A stretch of DNA of 64,000 nt from JBBSUQ01 sp964389755. GTDB taxonomy: Bacteria > Bacteroidota > Bacteroidia > Flavobacteriales_D > Crocinitomicaceae. The translations under genes and the position numbers were made by a program. Below the pieces are notes generated by a model. That model ran no database searches, had not been told where the DNA came from, and saw only the letters and a program-made list of their open reading frames with translations. The stretch is taken from NCBI GenBank assembly GCA_964389755.1, contig CAYMEW010000014.1, positions 1 through 64,000 on the forward strand, in the 5' to 3' direction. Each line of letters opens with the position of its first letter. The stretch's first letter is position 1. Positions 10,414 to 19,754 of this stretch are shown one piece after another.

Positions 10414-13400
10414 ATGAAATTCAAAAATTTACTTAAAACAAGACCACGCCTTACGACCAGGCAACTCTGCCTCTCGGCGGTGTGTCTGTTCGGCCTCTCG
10501 GCTGCGTATGCGCAGACCACGGTGACCGTTGGTACAGGAACCGGTAGTACACCAAATGCACCCACTTACGGTTATTACAATTATTCATATTCGCAAACGA
10601 TCTATACAGCGTCGGATATTAGCACTTCAGGTGGCGGTATGGGTACGATTACTAAGATCCGCTACTATCATAAAAACGGAAACCTTAATAACACAACGAA
10701 CTGGACAATTTACCTGGGGCATGTTGCTCAAAATAACTTTGCCTCACAGAGTGATTGGGTGAGCCTCGCGAATATGACTCAGGTTTTTACAGGAACTGTT
10801 ACCTCTCCCGGGAACGACGCCTGGATGGAAATTACTTTAGATACCCCATTTCCATATAATGGAACGGATAATCTCGTGATTGCTGTCGATGAGAATCAGT
10901 CGGGTTATACATCGTCCTATTCCTACTGGAATACGACAAGTGCATCTAACACACGTACAATCTATTACTATAGCGACAGTAATAATCCTGATCCGGCAAA
11001 CCCGCCATCAGGTTCCGGCTCGCTTAATTCTTTTGTTAATGTCCAGTTCGAAATCACGCCCCAGGACTGTTCAGGAGCACCGGCAGCTTCAGTTGTTTCT
11101 GTAACGCCGAACGATACGCTCTGTGAAGGAATTCCATTTGAACTTTCAATTCCGAACCAGTTCTTCGGAGGGATTGAATACCAGTGGCAGGAATTTGACG
11201 GAACAAGCTGGAATGACATCCCGGATGATACATCTTTTGTACATACGGCCGATAACGGACTCACATCCGACATGAGCTACCGGGTGATTGTATCCTGTGC
11301 AAACTCCGCTATGCAAACGATTTCAGATACCATGGATATGGTCATCAATCCAAATCCGACAGTTACCGTGGACCTTCCGGAGAGCGCGATCTGCTCAGGT
11401 GAAGTGGCAACCATTACCGCTTCCGGAGCGGATACCTACTCCTGGTCTCCGGGAACAGCCCTCGACAATACGAACACAGCAACCGTAAACGCCAACCCGA
11501 CTTCACCAACAACCTATACGGTAACGGGAACTGATGCAAACGGATGTGTGAATACAGCGACTGCCAAGGTAACTCCGAATGAAGATGCCACGGCAAACAT
11601 GACCATTTCTCCGAATGAACTCTGTACTCCCGGAACACCGGTTGCCGTAACCATCGACGGATTGCCGATGAACGCTTCAGGAGGTACCTGGAACTACCGT
11701 TTCCTCGGTCCGGACGGAATTACCGTAGAACAAAACTGGAACTCCAACAACGTGTTCAACTACGTGCCGGCAGAAGATTCACTCTACCAGTTCTTTTACC
11801 AGGTGCGTAACACGGCATGTCCGGGTGAAGTACTTGACTCAGTGCCTTTCTCATTCGCAGTGGGCTTTGGAGCAGATGTAACGACCATCGATTACGATTG
11901 TATCAACCAGGGTGGAACAATCAGCCTTTCAGACGTGTTCGGACAGGCAGATGTTCAGCCGGTTTACTCCAATGACTTTACAGCAACAGCAGATCTTTCT
12001 GCACTGACATTCAGTGGCGTTGCTGCGGTTAATAACGACCGTGCGGTACTTACACCTTCACAAACCAGCGCGACTGGTTACATGATGCTTACACTCCCGG
12101 GACTTGCACTCGGATCGTCAAATGCGTTCGACATGACATTCGACATGACAGCAGATATGCCGATCGATAACTACGGCACCGGAGGAGCAGACGGACTGGC
12201 ATTCTCTTTCGGAGACAACGCGAACCCTACTGCAAACGGGAACGGGCCGAACGGAAAAGGAACCAAACTGCGCCTCTCTTTCGATGCAGCCGGAAACAGC
12301 AGTGAGAATGGAAACCAGTCAGGTATCTACCTCGTTTACGGATGGACGGCCGGAAACGCTTACGGACCGGGTAGCGCGCAAACACTCGCGTACTCAAGTA
12401 ATACATCTCTCTGGAAAGGAAAAACAGATATCCCGGTTCACTTCTGGATCGACGGTAGCGGAAAAGCATACCTCACAGTAGACGGAACCGCTGTGTTCTC
12501 AGACGTACAACTTCCGGCAGCTTACACGACTGCTGATGTGTCCAACTGGACCGGACTCTTCTCAGCAGGAACCGGTGGTGATGCAGAACGTCATGCGATC
12601 ACAAACCTTGACATTACGGCACCGACCATGCTCTTCGGACTTTCTACAGGTGCAGCTACGGATGTTCCGACAAGCTGGCAAAACTCGACGCTGTTCGACA
12701 GCCTTGCACCGGGTACTTACCACGTGTGGGTTTCAAAAGATACAGATGCAATCTGCGGAAAGAATGTTGAAACAGTGGAGATCATCAATACAAACCCGGT
12801 TGTGGACCTCGGAAACGATACAACCATCTGTGAAGGTTCAACACTCACACTCGATGCTGGAAATGCCGGGGCAACATATACCTGGAGTAACACCAACGAC
12901 GCCACGCAAATGATCGACGTGATGGAAGCAGGTTCGTATGTAGCATACGTAACGGCTCCGAACGGATGTCTCGGTATCGGAACGATCAACGTGGACGTAC
13001 TCGAAGCACCGGATGCAGACGGGATCTACATGCAGGGTGCTTACCCGAACATGCAGTTCACCGTGCTGAACGCAACTTCAACAACCGGTTACGACTGGGA
13101 TTTCGGTGACGGAACAACCATCACCAATGCGCCTGCATCTGTTGAGCACACTTACTGGGCAGAAGGAATGTATGACGTAACCGTTACACTCAGCAACGAT
13201 TGCGGTACGGCTGACATTACACAGCAATTCGACGTGCACAGCACCCTGTCAGTGGATGAAACAAGCCTCGAAGGACTGTCCGTTTACCCGAACCCGACAA
13301 CAGGTAAGTTCGGTATCCGCCTCGACGACCAGTCAGAGTCTGTGATCAATGTTTACAGCATGACCGGTTCACTCGTGATGTCGTCAACTTCCTTCAACGG

Positions 13401-13500
13401 TTCTACTGTTGTGGACGCTACCGACTGGGAAAAAGGTGTTTACTTCGTAAAAATCACCAACCGCGGAATGACGAGCACCGTAAAAGTGGTTATTCAATAA
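10414..13500 (+). CDS. Secreted T9SS type A cargo protein, lectin-like and PKD domains
   Basis: A 1,028-residue surface protein. A twin-positive N-terminus and signal peptide end at about residue 34 (LSAAYAQ). A Ser/Tyr/Thr-rich beta domain is followed by Ig-like modules (VTPNDTLCEGIPF; YTVTGTDANGC). A region resembling legume-type lectins lies at about 515-735 (GGADGLAFSFGD; IPVHFWIDGSGKAYLTVDG). An LGNDTTICEGSTLTLDAG repeat and a PKD domain (WDFGDGT, about 890-935) come next. The last 80 residues (LSVYPNPTTGKF, ending VKVVIQ) are a type A T9SS sorting domain. It probably binds glycans or mediates adhesion; this is inferred from domains only. Its promoter shares the direct repeat of the two flanking T9SS genes and a terminator follows. 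Confidence 0.88.
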   Translation: MKFKNLLKTRPRLTTRQLCLSAVCLFGLSAAYAQTTVTVGTGTGSTPNAPTYGYYNYSYSQTIYTASDISTSGGGMGTITKIRYYHKNGNLNNTTNWTIYLGHVAQNNFASQSDWVSLANMTQVFTGTVTSPGNDAWMEITLDTPFPYNGTDNLVIAVDENQSGYTSSYSYWNTTSASNTRTIYYYSDSNNPDPANPPSGSGSLNSFVNVQFEITPQDCSGAPAASVVSVTPNDTLCEGIPFELSIPNQFFGGIEYQWQEFDGTSWNDIPDDTSFVHTADNGLTSDMSYRVIVSCANSAMQTISDTMDMVINPNPTVTVDLPESAICSGEVATITASGADTYSWSPGTALDNTNTATVNANPTSPTTYTVTGTDANGCVNTATAKVTPNEDATANMTISPNELCTPGTPVAVTIDGLPMNASGGTWNYRFLGPDGITVEQNWNSNNVFNYVPAEDSLYQFFYQVRNTACPGEVLDSVPFSFAVGFGADVTTIDYDCINQGGTISLSDVFGQADVQPVYSNDFTATADLSALTFSGVAAVNNDRAVLTPSQTSATGYMMLTLPGLALGSSNAFDMTFDMTADMPIDNYGTGGADGLAFSFGDNANPTANGNGPNGKGTKLRLSFDAAGNSSENGNQSGIYLVYGWTAGNAYGPGSAQTLAYSSNTSLWKGKTDIPVHFWIDGSGKAYLTVDGTAVFSDVQLPAAYTTADVSNWTGLFSAGTGGDAERHAITNLDITAPTMLFGLSTGAATDVPTSWQNSTLFDSLAPGTYHVWVSKDTDAICGKNVETVEIINTNPVVDLGNDTTICEGSTLTLDAGNAGATYTWSNTNDATQMIDVMEAGSYVAYVTAPNGCLGIGTINVDVLEAPDADGIYMQGAYPNMQFTVLNATSTTGYDWDFGDGTTITNAPASVEHTYWAEGMYDVTVTLSNDCGTADITQQFDVHSTLSVDETSLEGLSVYPNPTTGKFGIRLDDQSESVINVYSMTGSLVMSSTSFNGSTVVDATDWEKGVYFVKITNRGMTSTVKVVIQ

Positions 13501-13530
13501 GCAATCAGATAAGTAGTAAATTAGCGAAGA

Positions 13531-13556
13531 GGGGCATCGAAAGATGCCCCTTTTTG
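13531..13556 (+). terminator. Terminator of the lectin-like T9SS gene
   Basis: GGGGCATC-GAAA-GATGCCCC hairpin (13531-13550) with a tetraloop, followed by TTTTTGTT. Confidence 0.85.
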
Positions 13557-13890
13557 TTGAAGTAAACTTTTATTCTTTAGAGCGCTAAGAAACAGTTTAT
13601 CCGTAGAACTGGTCCTTCGAATGTAGGGCAAAAATAGGTTTTATGAGCACTCACACGAAAAACAGAGCAAAGCCGCTTGTGTGTAAATGGGTATATCTAA
13701 GCTTCGCCAGGGAAAGACAGGCCAACAGCCTGAATAACTTGAGTTCGGTACACCGTCAGCTTATAGTTACTCAGGATAGCCGCTATTTCTCAAAAGGACG
13801 CCTAACGGCCGCCGATTTTATGAATTCTGACAAATTTCATATTCCGAATTCACCTTAAATCATGCAAAGGAAATCCGGGATGACTGCGTA
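13557..13890. other. Intergenic stretch without a convincing gene
   Basis: About 330 bp between a terminator and the 3' end of the minus-strand gene at 13891. A 71-codon plus-strand frame (13643-13858) has no recognisable domain, hydrophobic segment or promoter and I do not call it. No tRNA, riboswitch or known small RNA was recognised. Confidence 0.5.
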
Positions 13891-15378
13891 TCAGTACGCG
13901 AGTTTGCTGAAGTAAAATATTTGGTAGTATTTCTTGTCTGCTTCGGCGTCTTTCATGTGCAGGGTGCCATAAACAATATAGTAATTTTCATACCAGTACG
14001 TGCAACCCGGCCTTTGATTCCATAGAATTGTTCCTTCTTCTTTTTGCGGAGGAAGTTCTCCGTACACGACTTCGCTGGCCACGCCGTCTTCGATGCTCAT
14101 TCCCTTTAGAGCCGATCCGTCACAACAAAGCATTTTCAGCGTGTTATCATCATAATCCACACGCAGGTTATAGATAACCTCGAAAGGTTTATACGTCAGG
14201 TTCATCGAAAAGCAATGATCGTAGAGTTTCTGGCCGTTGAAGTCCAGGTACAGAACAATGGCATGCGTATACTGGTAACCATCGAAGACGTTAGCAGATT
14301 GTGCGGACGGATCCGTCCCAAGATGTGATGTGGATGCAACATACGCTTCGCCCACCAGGATGTATTGTTTATCTGCTGTGATCACCGGGTGAAACGCAAT
14401 CCGTGTCTCAACGAAATCTTCCTTTCCCTTTTCCCTTTTCTGTTCGGCCTTTCTTTCTTTCCGTTCCTGTTTTTTTTCCGGGAGATAATCGTAGTAGTTC
14501 TCCAGTTCGCTGAATGAATAAAAAGATATAAACTGTTGTTTGTAATCGTTGAATTCAGCGAAATACATCCCGGAAGCACTTTCATCCCAAGCAGAAGTCG
14601 CATAAGTTCCGGCGAGAAGAAATTTTTGAGAGTCGATCCAGGTTATAGAATAGTCAATGAGTACACGGTCTTTAGGTTCATCCAAAAGCATGCTTTCTGT
14701 GAGTTGTTCACCCTTTTCATTTAAAAAGGTAAAATAAGAATCAGAGAGTTTCACATTTATGCCATCATGAACAAAAACAGCAAACCGATTTTGAGTTTGA
14801 TCGGGAACTATAGACGCGATTTTCCGTTTTGGATGGCTACCAGGTGGTTTTTGGAATTTGGAAATTCCTGTATTTAAATCAAGAAAGAGCAAATTGTCTT
14901 GAGAGCGTACATTGGCTATTCCGATAATTTGGCCATTTATGAGTTGCAAATCACTCAAGATTGGAAACGCAGCAGGGAAAGAACTTTCAAGTTTATAATA
15001 TCTTTGATCTTCAGAAGAATAAGAAATAAGGACGTACTTTTTGTAATGAGTTAGCAGTATATACACCTTGGAAGAGTCGTCGGAAAGCACAGTGAAGGTT
15101 TCGAAATTTTTGAAGGGTAATTCTATACTAACAGATTTAATGATCTGAAAACCTTTATCGTATTGAGTTATATCATAATGACACCCACCACCCTCGTGAA
15201 CTCTAGTTTCTGCTACAAGTAAGCCAAATTTACCCAAAGTCTTGAGTGTTGGGAAAGGAACCAGCTTGAGTCCATAATTTGGTTGTTCTATCTCCTTCCG
15301 GAGTACCTCATTTAATTGGGCGGACACAAACTGGCCGTTAAATAAAAAGAGTGCGAAAAGGAGACAAATACGATACAT
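13891..15378 (-). CDS. Secreted protein of unknown function
   Basis: A 495-residue protein from ATG 15378 (MYRICLLFALFLFNGQFVSAQ is a clear signal peptide; an upstream in-frame TTG would bury it). The mature part has many short beta strands with repeated YDxxF-like and LDLNTG motifs, suggesting a beta-propeller-like fold. A Lys/Glu/Arg-rich insert (about residues 305-330, KKQERKERKAEQKREKGK) separates the two halves. There is no T9SS sorting domain and no lipobox, so periplasmic location is likely. It is divergent from the T9SS gene at 15584, and the intervening direct repeat could act on both. I do not recognise the family. Confidence 0.75.
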   Translation of the reverse strand: MYRICLLFALFLFNGQFVSAQLNEVLRKEIEQPNYGLKLVPFPTLKTLGKFGLLVAETRVHEGGGCHYDITQYDKGFQIIKSVSIELPFKNFETFTVLSDDSSKVYILLTHYKKYVLISYSSEDQRYYKLESSFPAAFPILSDLQLINGQIIGIANVRSQDNLLFLDLNTGISKFQKPPGSHPKRKIASIVPDQTQNRFAVFVHDGINVKLSDSYFTFLNEKGEQLTESMLLDEPKDRVLIDYSITWIDSQKFLLAGTYATSAWDESASGMYFAEFNDYKQQFISFYSFSELENYYDYLPEKKQERKERKAEQKREKGKEDFVETRIAFHPVITADKQYILVGEAYVASTSHLGTDPSAQSANVFDGYQYTHAIVLYLDFNGQKLYDHCFSMNLTYKPFEVIYNLRVDYDDNTLKMLCCDGSALKGMSIEDGVASEVVYGELPPQKEEGTILWNQRPGCTYWYENYYIVYGTLHMKDAEADKKYYQIFYFSKLAY

Positions 15379-15503
15379 GACTTTTAATGTGTGGTGCAAA
15401 CCCAATAAAGAGAATGCCGGTAAGATTTATAATTTGCTGACAAAAATAAAAATAATCCCAATTACGGCCGCTTCTAAGCATATTGTACGCTCTGGTCTTG
15501 CAT

Positions 15504-15520
15504 TTGTCCCCCGCTTGTCC
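15504..15520 (+). promoter_or_regulatory. Direct-repeat operator TTGTCY-N5-TTGTCY, copy 3
   Basis: TTGTCCCCCGCTTGTCC has two TTGTCC hexamers with starts 11 bp apart, 80 bp before ATG 15584 and 47 bp before a possible -7 box (TACGTTTAT, 15551-15559). It is the third copy of the site seen at 6187 and 10337. Confidence 0.6.
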
Positions 15521-15583
15521 GGCCACCTTTGACACCTTTGGCACGAAATCTACGTTTATTTGTATGAACTAAAGCATGTTAAA

Positions 15584-17557
15584 ATGAAAACGATTTTTAC
15601 CCTGCTCACCCTTTTGGTGCTTTGCTTTACGCACCAGGCCACGGCACAATGCTCCGGCCCCGCACCGGATCTCGGGAATGATACTTCCGTGTGCCAGGGA
15701 CAGTCGGTTATTCTTAACCCCGGCTCTTTTAATTCTTACCTCTGGGATAATAACTCGACCGCGCAGACACGCTCCGTCTCGCAACCTGGAACATACTGGG
15801 TTCGCGTCGGAACCACCTCCGGAAACCTGATTACAAACGGTGACTTTGAACAGGGTAATACAGGCTTTTCTACCGATTATGTAGTGGGAACGGGAGGAAG
15901 CTTCGGACCGCTTTCCAACGAAGGAACCTATGCCATTACCACTTCTCCGAATGTCGTTCATACCAACTTCTCGAATTGCCAGGATCACACACCGGCACCC
16001 GGAACGCAGATGATGGTTGTTAACGGTGCCGGCAACCCCAACACGAACGTGTGGTGCCAAACGGTAAACGTGCAACAGAATACCGATTACCAGTTCAGCA
16101 CCTGGGTTTCTTCGGCACTTAACGACAACAACGTCGCGCAACTGCAATTCTCTATCAACGGAAATAACCTCGGGATGATCTTTTCGCCCACACCGCAGGG
16201 TTGCGACTGGGACCAGTTCTACCAGACCTGGAACTCCGGCGTGCAAATGAGCGCACAGATCTGCATCGTAAACCAGAATACCGGCGTATCCGGAAACGAC
16301 TTCATGATCGATGACATCAGCTTCGCACCGGTTTGCTACCAGTGGGACACCATAAACGTCACCACCGCACCGGCGCCGGTCATCACCGCCACTCCCAACG
16401 ATACGATTTGTGTGGGTGAAACTTCACAGATCACCGCAAGTTCTGCAACGCCCGGATTAACGTATACCTGGAATCCCGGGAACATCCAGTCGGATGTGCT
16501 CAACGTTTCTCCCGCTATCTCCACATTCTATTCCGTGTCAGCGGTAAGTCCGCAGGGCTGTGTATCCAATCTCGTGAGCCGGCTTGTTTACGTGAGCCCG
16601 TCGCCAACAGTGAGCATCCAGGGAGCCGACACCATCTGTTCTTCCGATCAACTCACGTTAACCACGACAACTACAGGGAACGGACTTTCCTACACCTGGT
16701 CACCGAACCTGTCGACAGCCGATACCCTGGCTGATTCTCCGCTGAGCAGTACGGTTTATTCCGTCCTTGTGGAAAATGCGAACGGTTGCCAGGCCATTGC
16801 CAGCCACAGTGTATACGTCATTCCGCCGCTCAGCGTCAACATTACAGGTGACGTATCCATTTGCGATGGTGAGTTCACAACACTTACCGGCTCCGCAAAC
16901 ATTGGCGGTACTTCCCTGCAATGGTCGGACGGGACAAGCGGTTCCCAGGTAACGGTCGACTCATCGAACGCCGGAACCTATTACCTCACCGGAACTTATC
17001 AGAATTGCCCGACGGCCATCGACTCCGTAACCGTAAATGCATACCCGATCCCGGTGGTTACAGCCCCCGAAGATTTCGTGATCTGCCCGGGAGAAGCCGT
17101 TACGGCAACACTTACCTCCGATCAGCCAGGGAGTACGTTCAACTGGTCGCCACTCGGGTTGACAGGGGCCGAGAACACCTTCTATCCCGACCAGGATATG
17201 TACGTGTATGTCGTTGCTCAGAACGGAGACTGTGTGTCTGCACCGGACTCCTTCTTCGTATCCATCTCTGCAGCCTGCTTCGTGGAAGTACCGAATGTAT
17301 TTACACCGAATGCCGATGGCGCCAACGATTTTTTTGCACTCAGCAGTTATGACGGCATCGAATCATTGAATTGCACGATTGTAAATCGCTGGGGAGAAGT
17401 AGTGGCGGAATTTGACATGCCTTCTTTCCAGTGGAACGGGGAGGACCAACATGGAAATGAATTACCTGACGGAACCTATTTTTACACACTGACTGCCCGC
17501 ACGATGGCACAGGAAGATCTCGAAAAGCAGGGCTTTGTCCAGCTTATCCGGGAATAA
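15584..17557 (+). CDS. Secreted T9SS type B cargo protein, paralogue of 6279
   Basis: A 657-residue surface protein. ATG 15584 (MKTIFTLLTLLVLCFTHQATAQ) gives a clean signal peptide; the frame extends 8 codons to a TTG. Residues about 23-240 (LGNDTSVCQGQ, NGDFEQGNTGFSTDY, CQDHTPAPGTQM, NDFMIDDISF) match the protein at 6279 closely, including a carbohydrate-binding-like module. The middle part differs: PKD/Ig-like repeats (ITATPNDTICVGE, NITGDVSICDGE). The C-terminus (about 570-657; PNVFTPNADGANDFF, NRWGEVVAEF, DGTYFYTLTA) is a type B T9SS sorting domain. It is probably exported across the outer membrane and anchored at the surface. The target is unknown. Confidence 0.88.
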   Translation: MKTIFTLLTLLVLCFTHQATAQCSGPAPDLGNDTSVCQGQSVILNPGSFNSYLWDNNSTAQTRSVSQPGTYWVRVGTTSGNLITNGDFEQGNTGFSTDYVVGTGGSFGPLSNEGTYAITTSPNVVHTNFSNCQDHTPAPGTQMMVVNGAGNPNTNVWCQTVNVQQNTDYQFSTWVSSALNDNNVAQLQFSINGNNLGMIFSPTPQGCDWDQFYQTWNSGVQMSAQICIVNQNTGVSGNDFMIDDISFAPVCYQWDTINVTTAPAPVITATPNDTICVGETSQITASSATPGLTYTWNPGNIQSDVLNVSPAISTFYSVSAVSPQGCVSNLVSRLVYVSPSPTVSIQGADTICSSDQLTLTTTTTGNGLSYTWSPNLSTADTLADSPLSSTVYSVLVENANGCQAIASHSVYVIPPLSVNITGDVSICDGEFTTLTGSANIGGTSLQWSDGTSGSQVTVDSSNAGTYYLTGTYQNCPTAIDSVTVNAYPIPVVTAPEDFVICPGEAVTATLTSDQPGSTFNWSPLGLTGAENTFYPDQDMYVYVVAQNGDCVSAPDSFFVSISAACFVEVPNVFTPNADGANDFFALSSYDGIESLNCTIVNRWGEVVAEFDMPSFQWNGEDQHGNELPDGTYFYTLTARTMAQEDLEKQGFVQLIRE

Positions 17558-17612
17558 ACTAGCTACCTTTTTCACACTCCGTATATTATTAATTTTTTTT
17601 CTTAGGTAAGAG

Positions 17613-17640
17613 AAAGGGGATTCTTCGGAGTCCCCTTTAT
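17613..17640. terminator. Bidirectional terminator between convergent genes
   Basis: Stem AAAGGGGA/TCCCCTTT (17613-17620 and 17631-17638), A-rich before and T-rich after. It lies between the convergent T9SS gene and the aldehyde dehydrogenase, so it could serve both. Confidence 0.7.
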
Positions 17641-17663
17641 CATTTGACCCTCCGGAAGTATTA

Positions 17664-19106
17664 TTAATATCGGATAAAAACGTTTTTGGGTTCCGTAAAG
17701 AAACGCAGGGCTTCCCAGCCGCCTTCGCGTCCCACTCCGGAGGCTTTCATACCACCGAAAGGCGTACGCAGGTCGCGAACGAGCCACGAATTAAGCCACA
17801 CGATACCCGATTCCAGGTGATCTGCCACGCGATGTGCCCGTTTCAAATCGTTTGTCCACACAGTCGCACTAAGTCCGTACATAGTCGAGTTCGCCATTTT
17901 CAGCACTTCTTCCTCCGTGTCAAAGGGCATGATCGTAACGACGGGTCCGAAGATCTCTTCCTGGTTCGTACGGCAATCATACGCGAGTCCTTCGATCACG
18001 GTCGGTTGCAGGTAATAGCCTTTATCATACGGAGCGTCGAGTTGTACACGCTCACCTCCCGCAAGCACCTTGCCGCCTTCTTCCTGGGCAAGCTGGATAT
18101 AAGACATGACTTTCTCCAGGTGCGGCAATGAGACCAGTGCGCCCATTTTGGCCTGCGGATCGGAGGGATAGGATACGCGCATGCGTTTGACCTTTTCGGT
18201 AAATGCATCCCGGAACTTTTCATATAGCGGGCGCTCCACGAAAATGCGCGAACCGCAAAGACAGATCTGTCCCTGGTTCGCGAAAGAAGAGCGGATCGTC
18301 GTGCTCAGCATCTCATCGAAATCGCAATCTGCAAAAATGATATTGGGGTTCTTTCCGCCCAGTTCGAGCGATAACTTCTTGAACATCGGTGCGGCTGTCC
18401 GCGCAATGTATTCACCTGTTTTCGTACCGCCAGTAAAGGAAATAGCCTTGATCAACGGGTGTTTCACGATTGCGTCACCAACTTTTGGCCCCGTTCCGTG
18501 CAGGATATTCAGAACACCGGCGGGCATTCCGGCCTCATTTGCGACTTCTCCGAGCATGGAAGCGGTAAGCGGAGTAATTTCCGAGGGCTTGGCGATCACG
18601 CAGTTTCCCGCCGCAAGCGCCGGTGCGATCTTCCAGGAAAACAGGTACAGCGGTAAATTCCAGGGCGAAATACATCCGACGATCCCGAGTGGCTTGCGTA
18701 CGGTATAGTTTACACCTTCACCCGCATTGTAATGGGATTCGGAAGCAAAATGCTCGATGGCCGTCGCGAAAAAGCGAAAGTTGGAAACCGCGCGCGGAAT
18801 GTCTACATGACCGGCCAGCGAAACAGGTTTTCCGTTGTCGCGCGATTCAGCCTCCACGAACTCCTGCATACGGGCTTCAATACCGCGTGAAAGCTTCAGC
18901 AAAATATCACTGCGCTCCTGGATCGGCATTTGCGACCATTCCGGAAAGGCCTTTTGAGCTGCCTGAACGGCTTTTTCAACATCCTCCGCATCGGAGTCTG
19001 CAATGTGCGAAAAGACCTGGCCGGTCGCCGGTTCGTAATTGTCTATGTAATTTCCCGCTGCCGGCTCTGTATAAGCGCCGTCGATGAAGTTGAGAATCCT
19101 GTGCAT
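17664..19106 (-). CDS. Aldehyde dehydrogenase, 2-aminomuconic semialdehyde type
   Basis: A 480-residue NAD(P)-dependent aldehyde dehydrogenase from ATG 19106 (MHRILNFIDGAY). It carries the conserved Asn motif SPWNLPL, the NAD-binding FTGGTKTGEYI, the general-base Glu in LELGGKNPNI and the catalytic Cys in NQGQICLCGSR. Overall it resembles 2-hydroxymuconic/2-aminomuconic semialdehyde dehydrogenases (ALDH8-like; DmpC/AmnC), which oxidise the semialdehyde to 2-aminomuconate in tryptophan breakdown. The family is certain; the substrate is an inference supported by the RidA gene at 58596 and glutaryl-CoA dehydrogenase at 48485. It is not in an obvious operon. Confidence 0.85.
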   Translation of the reverse strand: MHRILNFIDGAYTEPAAGNYIDNYEPATGQVFSHIADSDAEDVEKAVQAAQKAFPEWSQMPIQERSDILLKLSRGIEARMQEFVEAESRDNGKPVSLAGHVDIPRAVSNFRFFATAIEHFASESHYNAGEGVNYTVRKPLGIVGCISPWNLPLYLFSWKIAPALAAGNCVIAKPSEITPLTASMLGEVANEAGMPAGVLNILHGTGPKVGDAIVKHPLIKAISFTGGTKTGEYIARTAAPMFKKLSLELGGKNPNIIFADCDFDEMLSTTIRSSFANQGQICLCGSRIFVERPLYEKFRDAFTEKVKRMRVSYPSDPQAKMGALVSLPHLEKVMSYIQLAQEEGGKVLAGGERVQLDAPYDKGYYLQPTVIEGLAYDCRTNQEEIFGPVVTIMPFDTEEEVLKMANSTMYGLSATVWTNDLKRAHRVADHLESGIVWLNSWLVRDLRTPFGGMKASGVGREGGWEALRFFTEPKNVFIRY

Positions 19107-19171
19107 ACTGTCGTCTGGTTTCAAACCCCGAAATTACGGCAAGCGCACGAATTAATCAAGCGCAACGCGTC

Positions 19172-19630
19172 TTAGTCACAGGGAATCGCCTGCAAGGTGA
19201 ATGAATCGGAAAAGCGTAAATCCTGCGGATTGTCGAATACCATGCGCTCTCCTTCCTGCCGCATCATACCGTATCCTTCCCTGGCCGTGGAATCAGTAAC
19301 CAGGAAAACCACCTCGCGCTCCGAGGTCACACCCTCCGAATCGAACAGGTAGTTCAGGAAAAGGGTGTCGCCCCTCCGGATTCCGCTGACCGTTCCCGTA
19401 TTGGCATCCTTTTCATAATAGTCGAAGAACAATTCGCCTGTAATACTGTCTCCTTCGGCAACATAGTTCAGGGAAACCGTGTTTTTTTCTTTGGCATACG
19501 AAAAGCAATATTCGTTGGAACCCGGCGGATTTGCCGAATCTTCAGGCAAAACGTCCGGCTCTGCAGGTTGACGTTCGCCGCAGGCCGCGAATAATAGAAG
19601 GCAGGAAGTGAAGCACAAAATGCGATACAT
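19172..19630 (-). CDS. Small lipoprotein
   Basis: A 152-residue lipoprotein: MYRILCFTSCLLLFAACG has a lipobox (LFAAC) with the acylated Cys at residue 17. The mature part contains YVAEGDSITGELFFDYYEKD and IRRGDTLFLNYLFDSEG, a pattern of beta strands common in Bacteroidota lipoproteins that report on salt or acid stress, but I cannot assign a family. Its start lies 125 bp from the divergent OmpA-family gene at 19755. Function unknown. Confidence 0.75.
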   Translation of the reverse strand: MYRILCFTSCLLLFAACGERQPAEPDVLPEDSANPPGSNEYCFSYAKEKNTVSLNYVAEGDSITGELFFDYYEKDANTGTVSGIRRGDTLFLNYLFDSEGVTSEREVVFLVTDSTAREGYGMMRQEGERMVFDNPQDLRFSDSFTLQAIPCD

Positions 19631-19754
19631 GTGTTTTCGAATATGGGGTTTCTGTAAAAGTACGCCAGTCTGATACGTCCGATTGTTAAAAAAAGCAAAC
19701 GACGAAGCAAGATGCCCGAATGTGTGTTAATCTTATAACCAAAATACAAACCAG

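Noticed and set aside
13643..13858. 71-codon plus-strand frame in an intergenic gap
   Set aside because: No domain, signal peptide, promoter or conserved motif; composition looks random.
13885..13899. Hairpin GCGTA-TCAG-TACGC at the end of the gene at 13891
   Set aside because: It overlaps the stop codon region and has no T-tract, so it is not a terminator.
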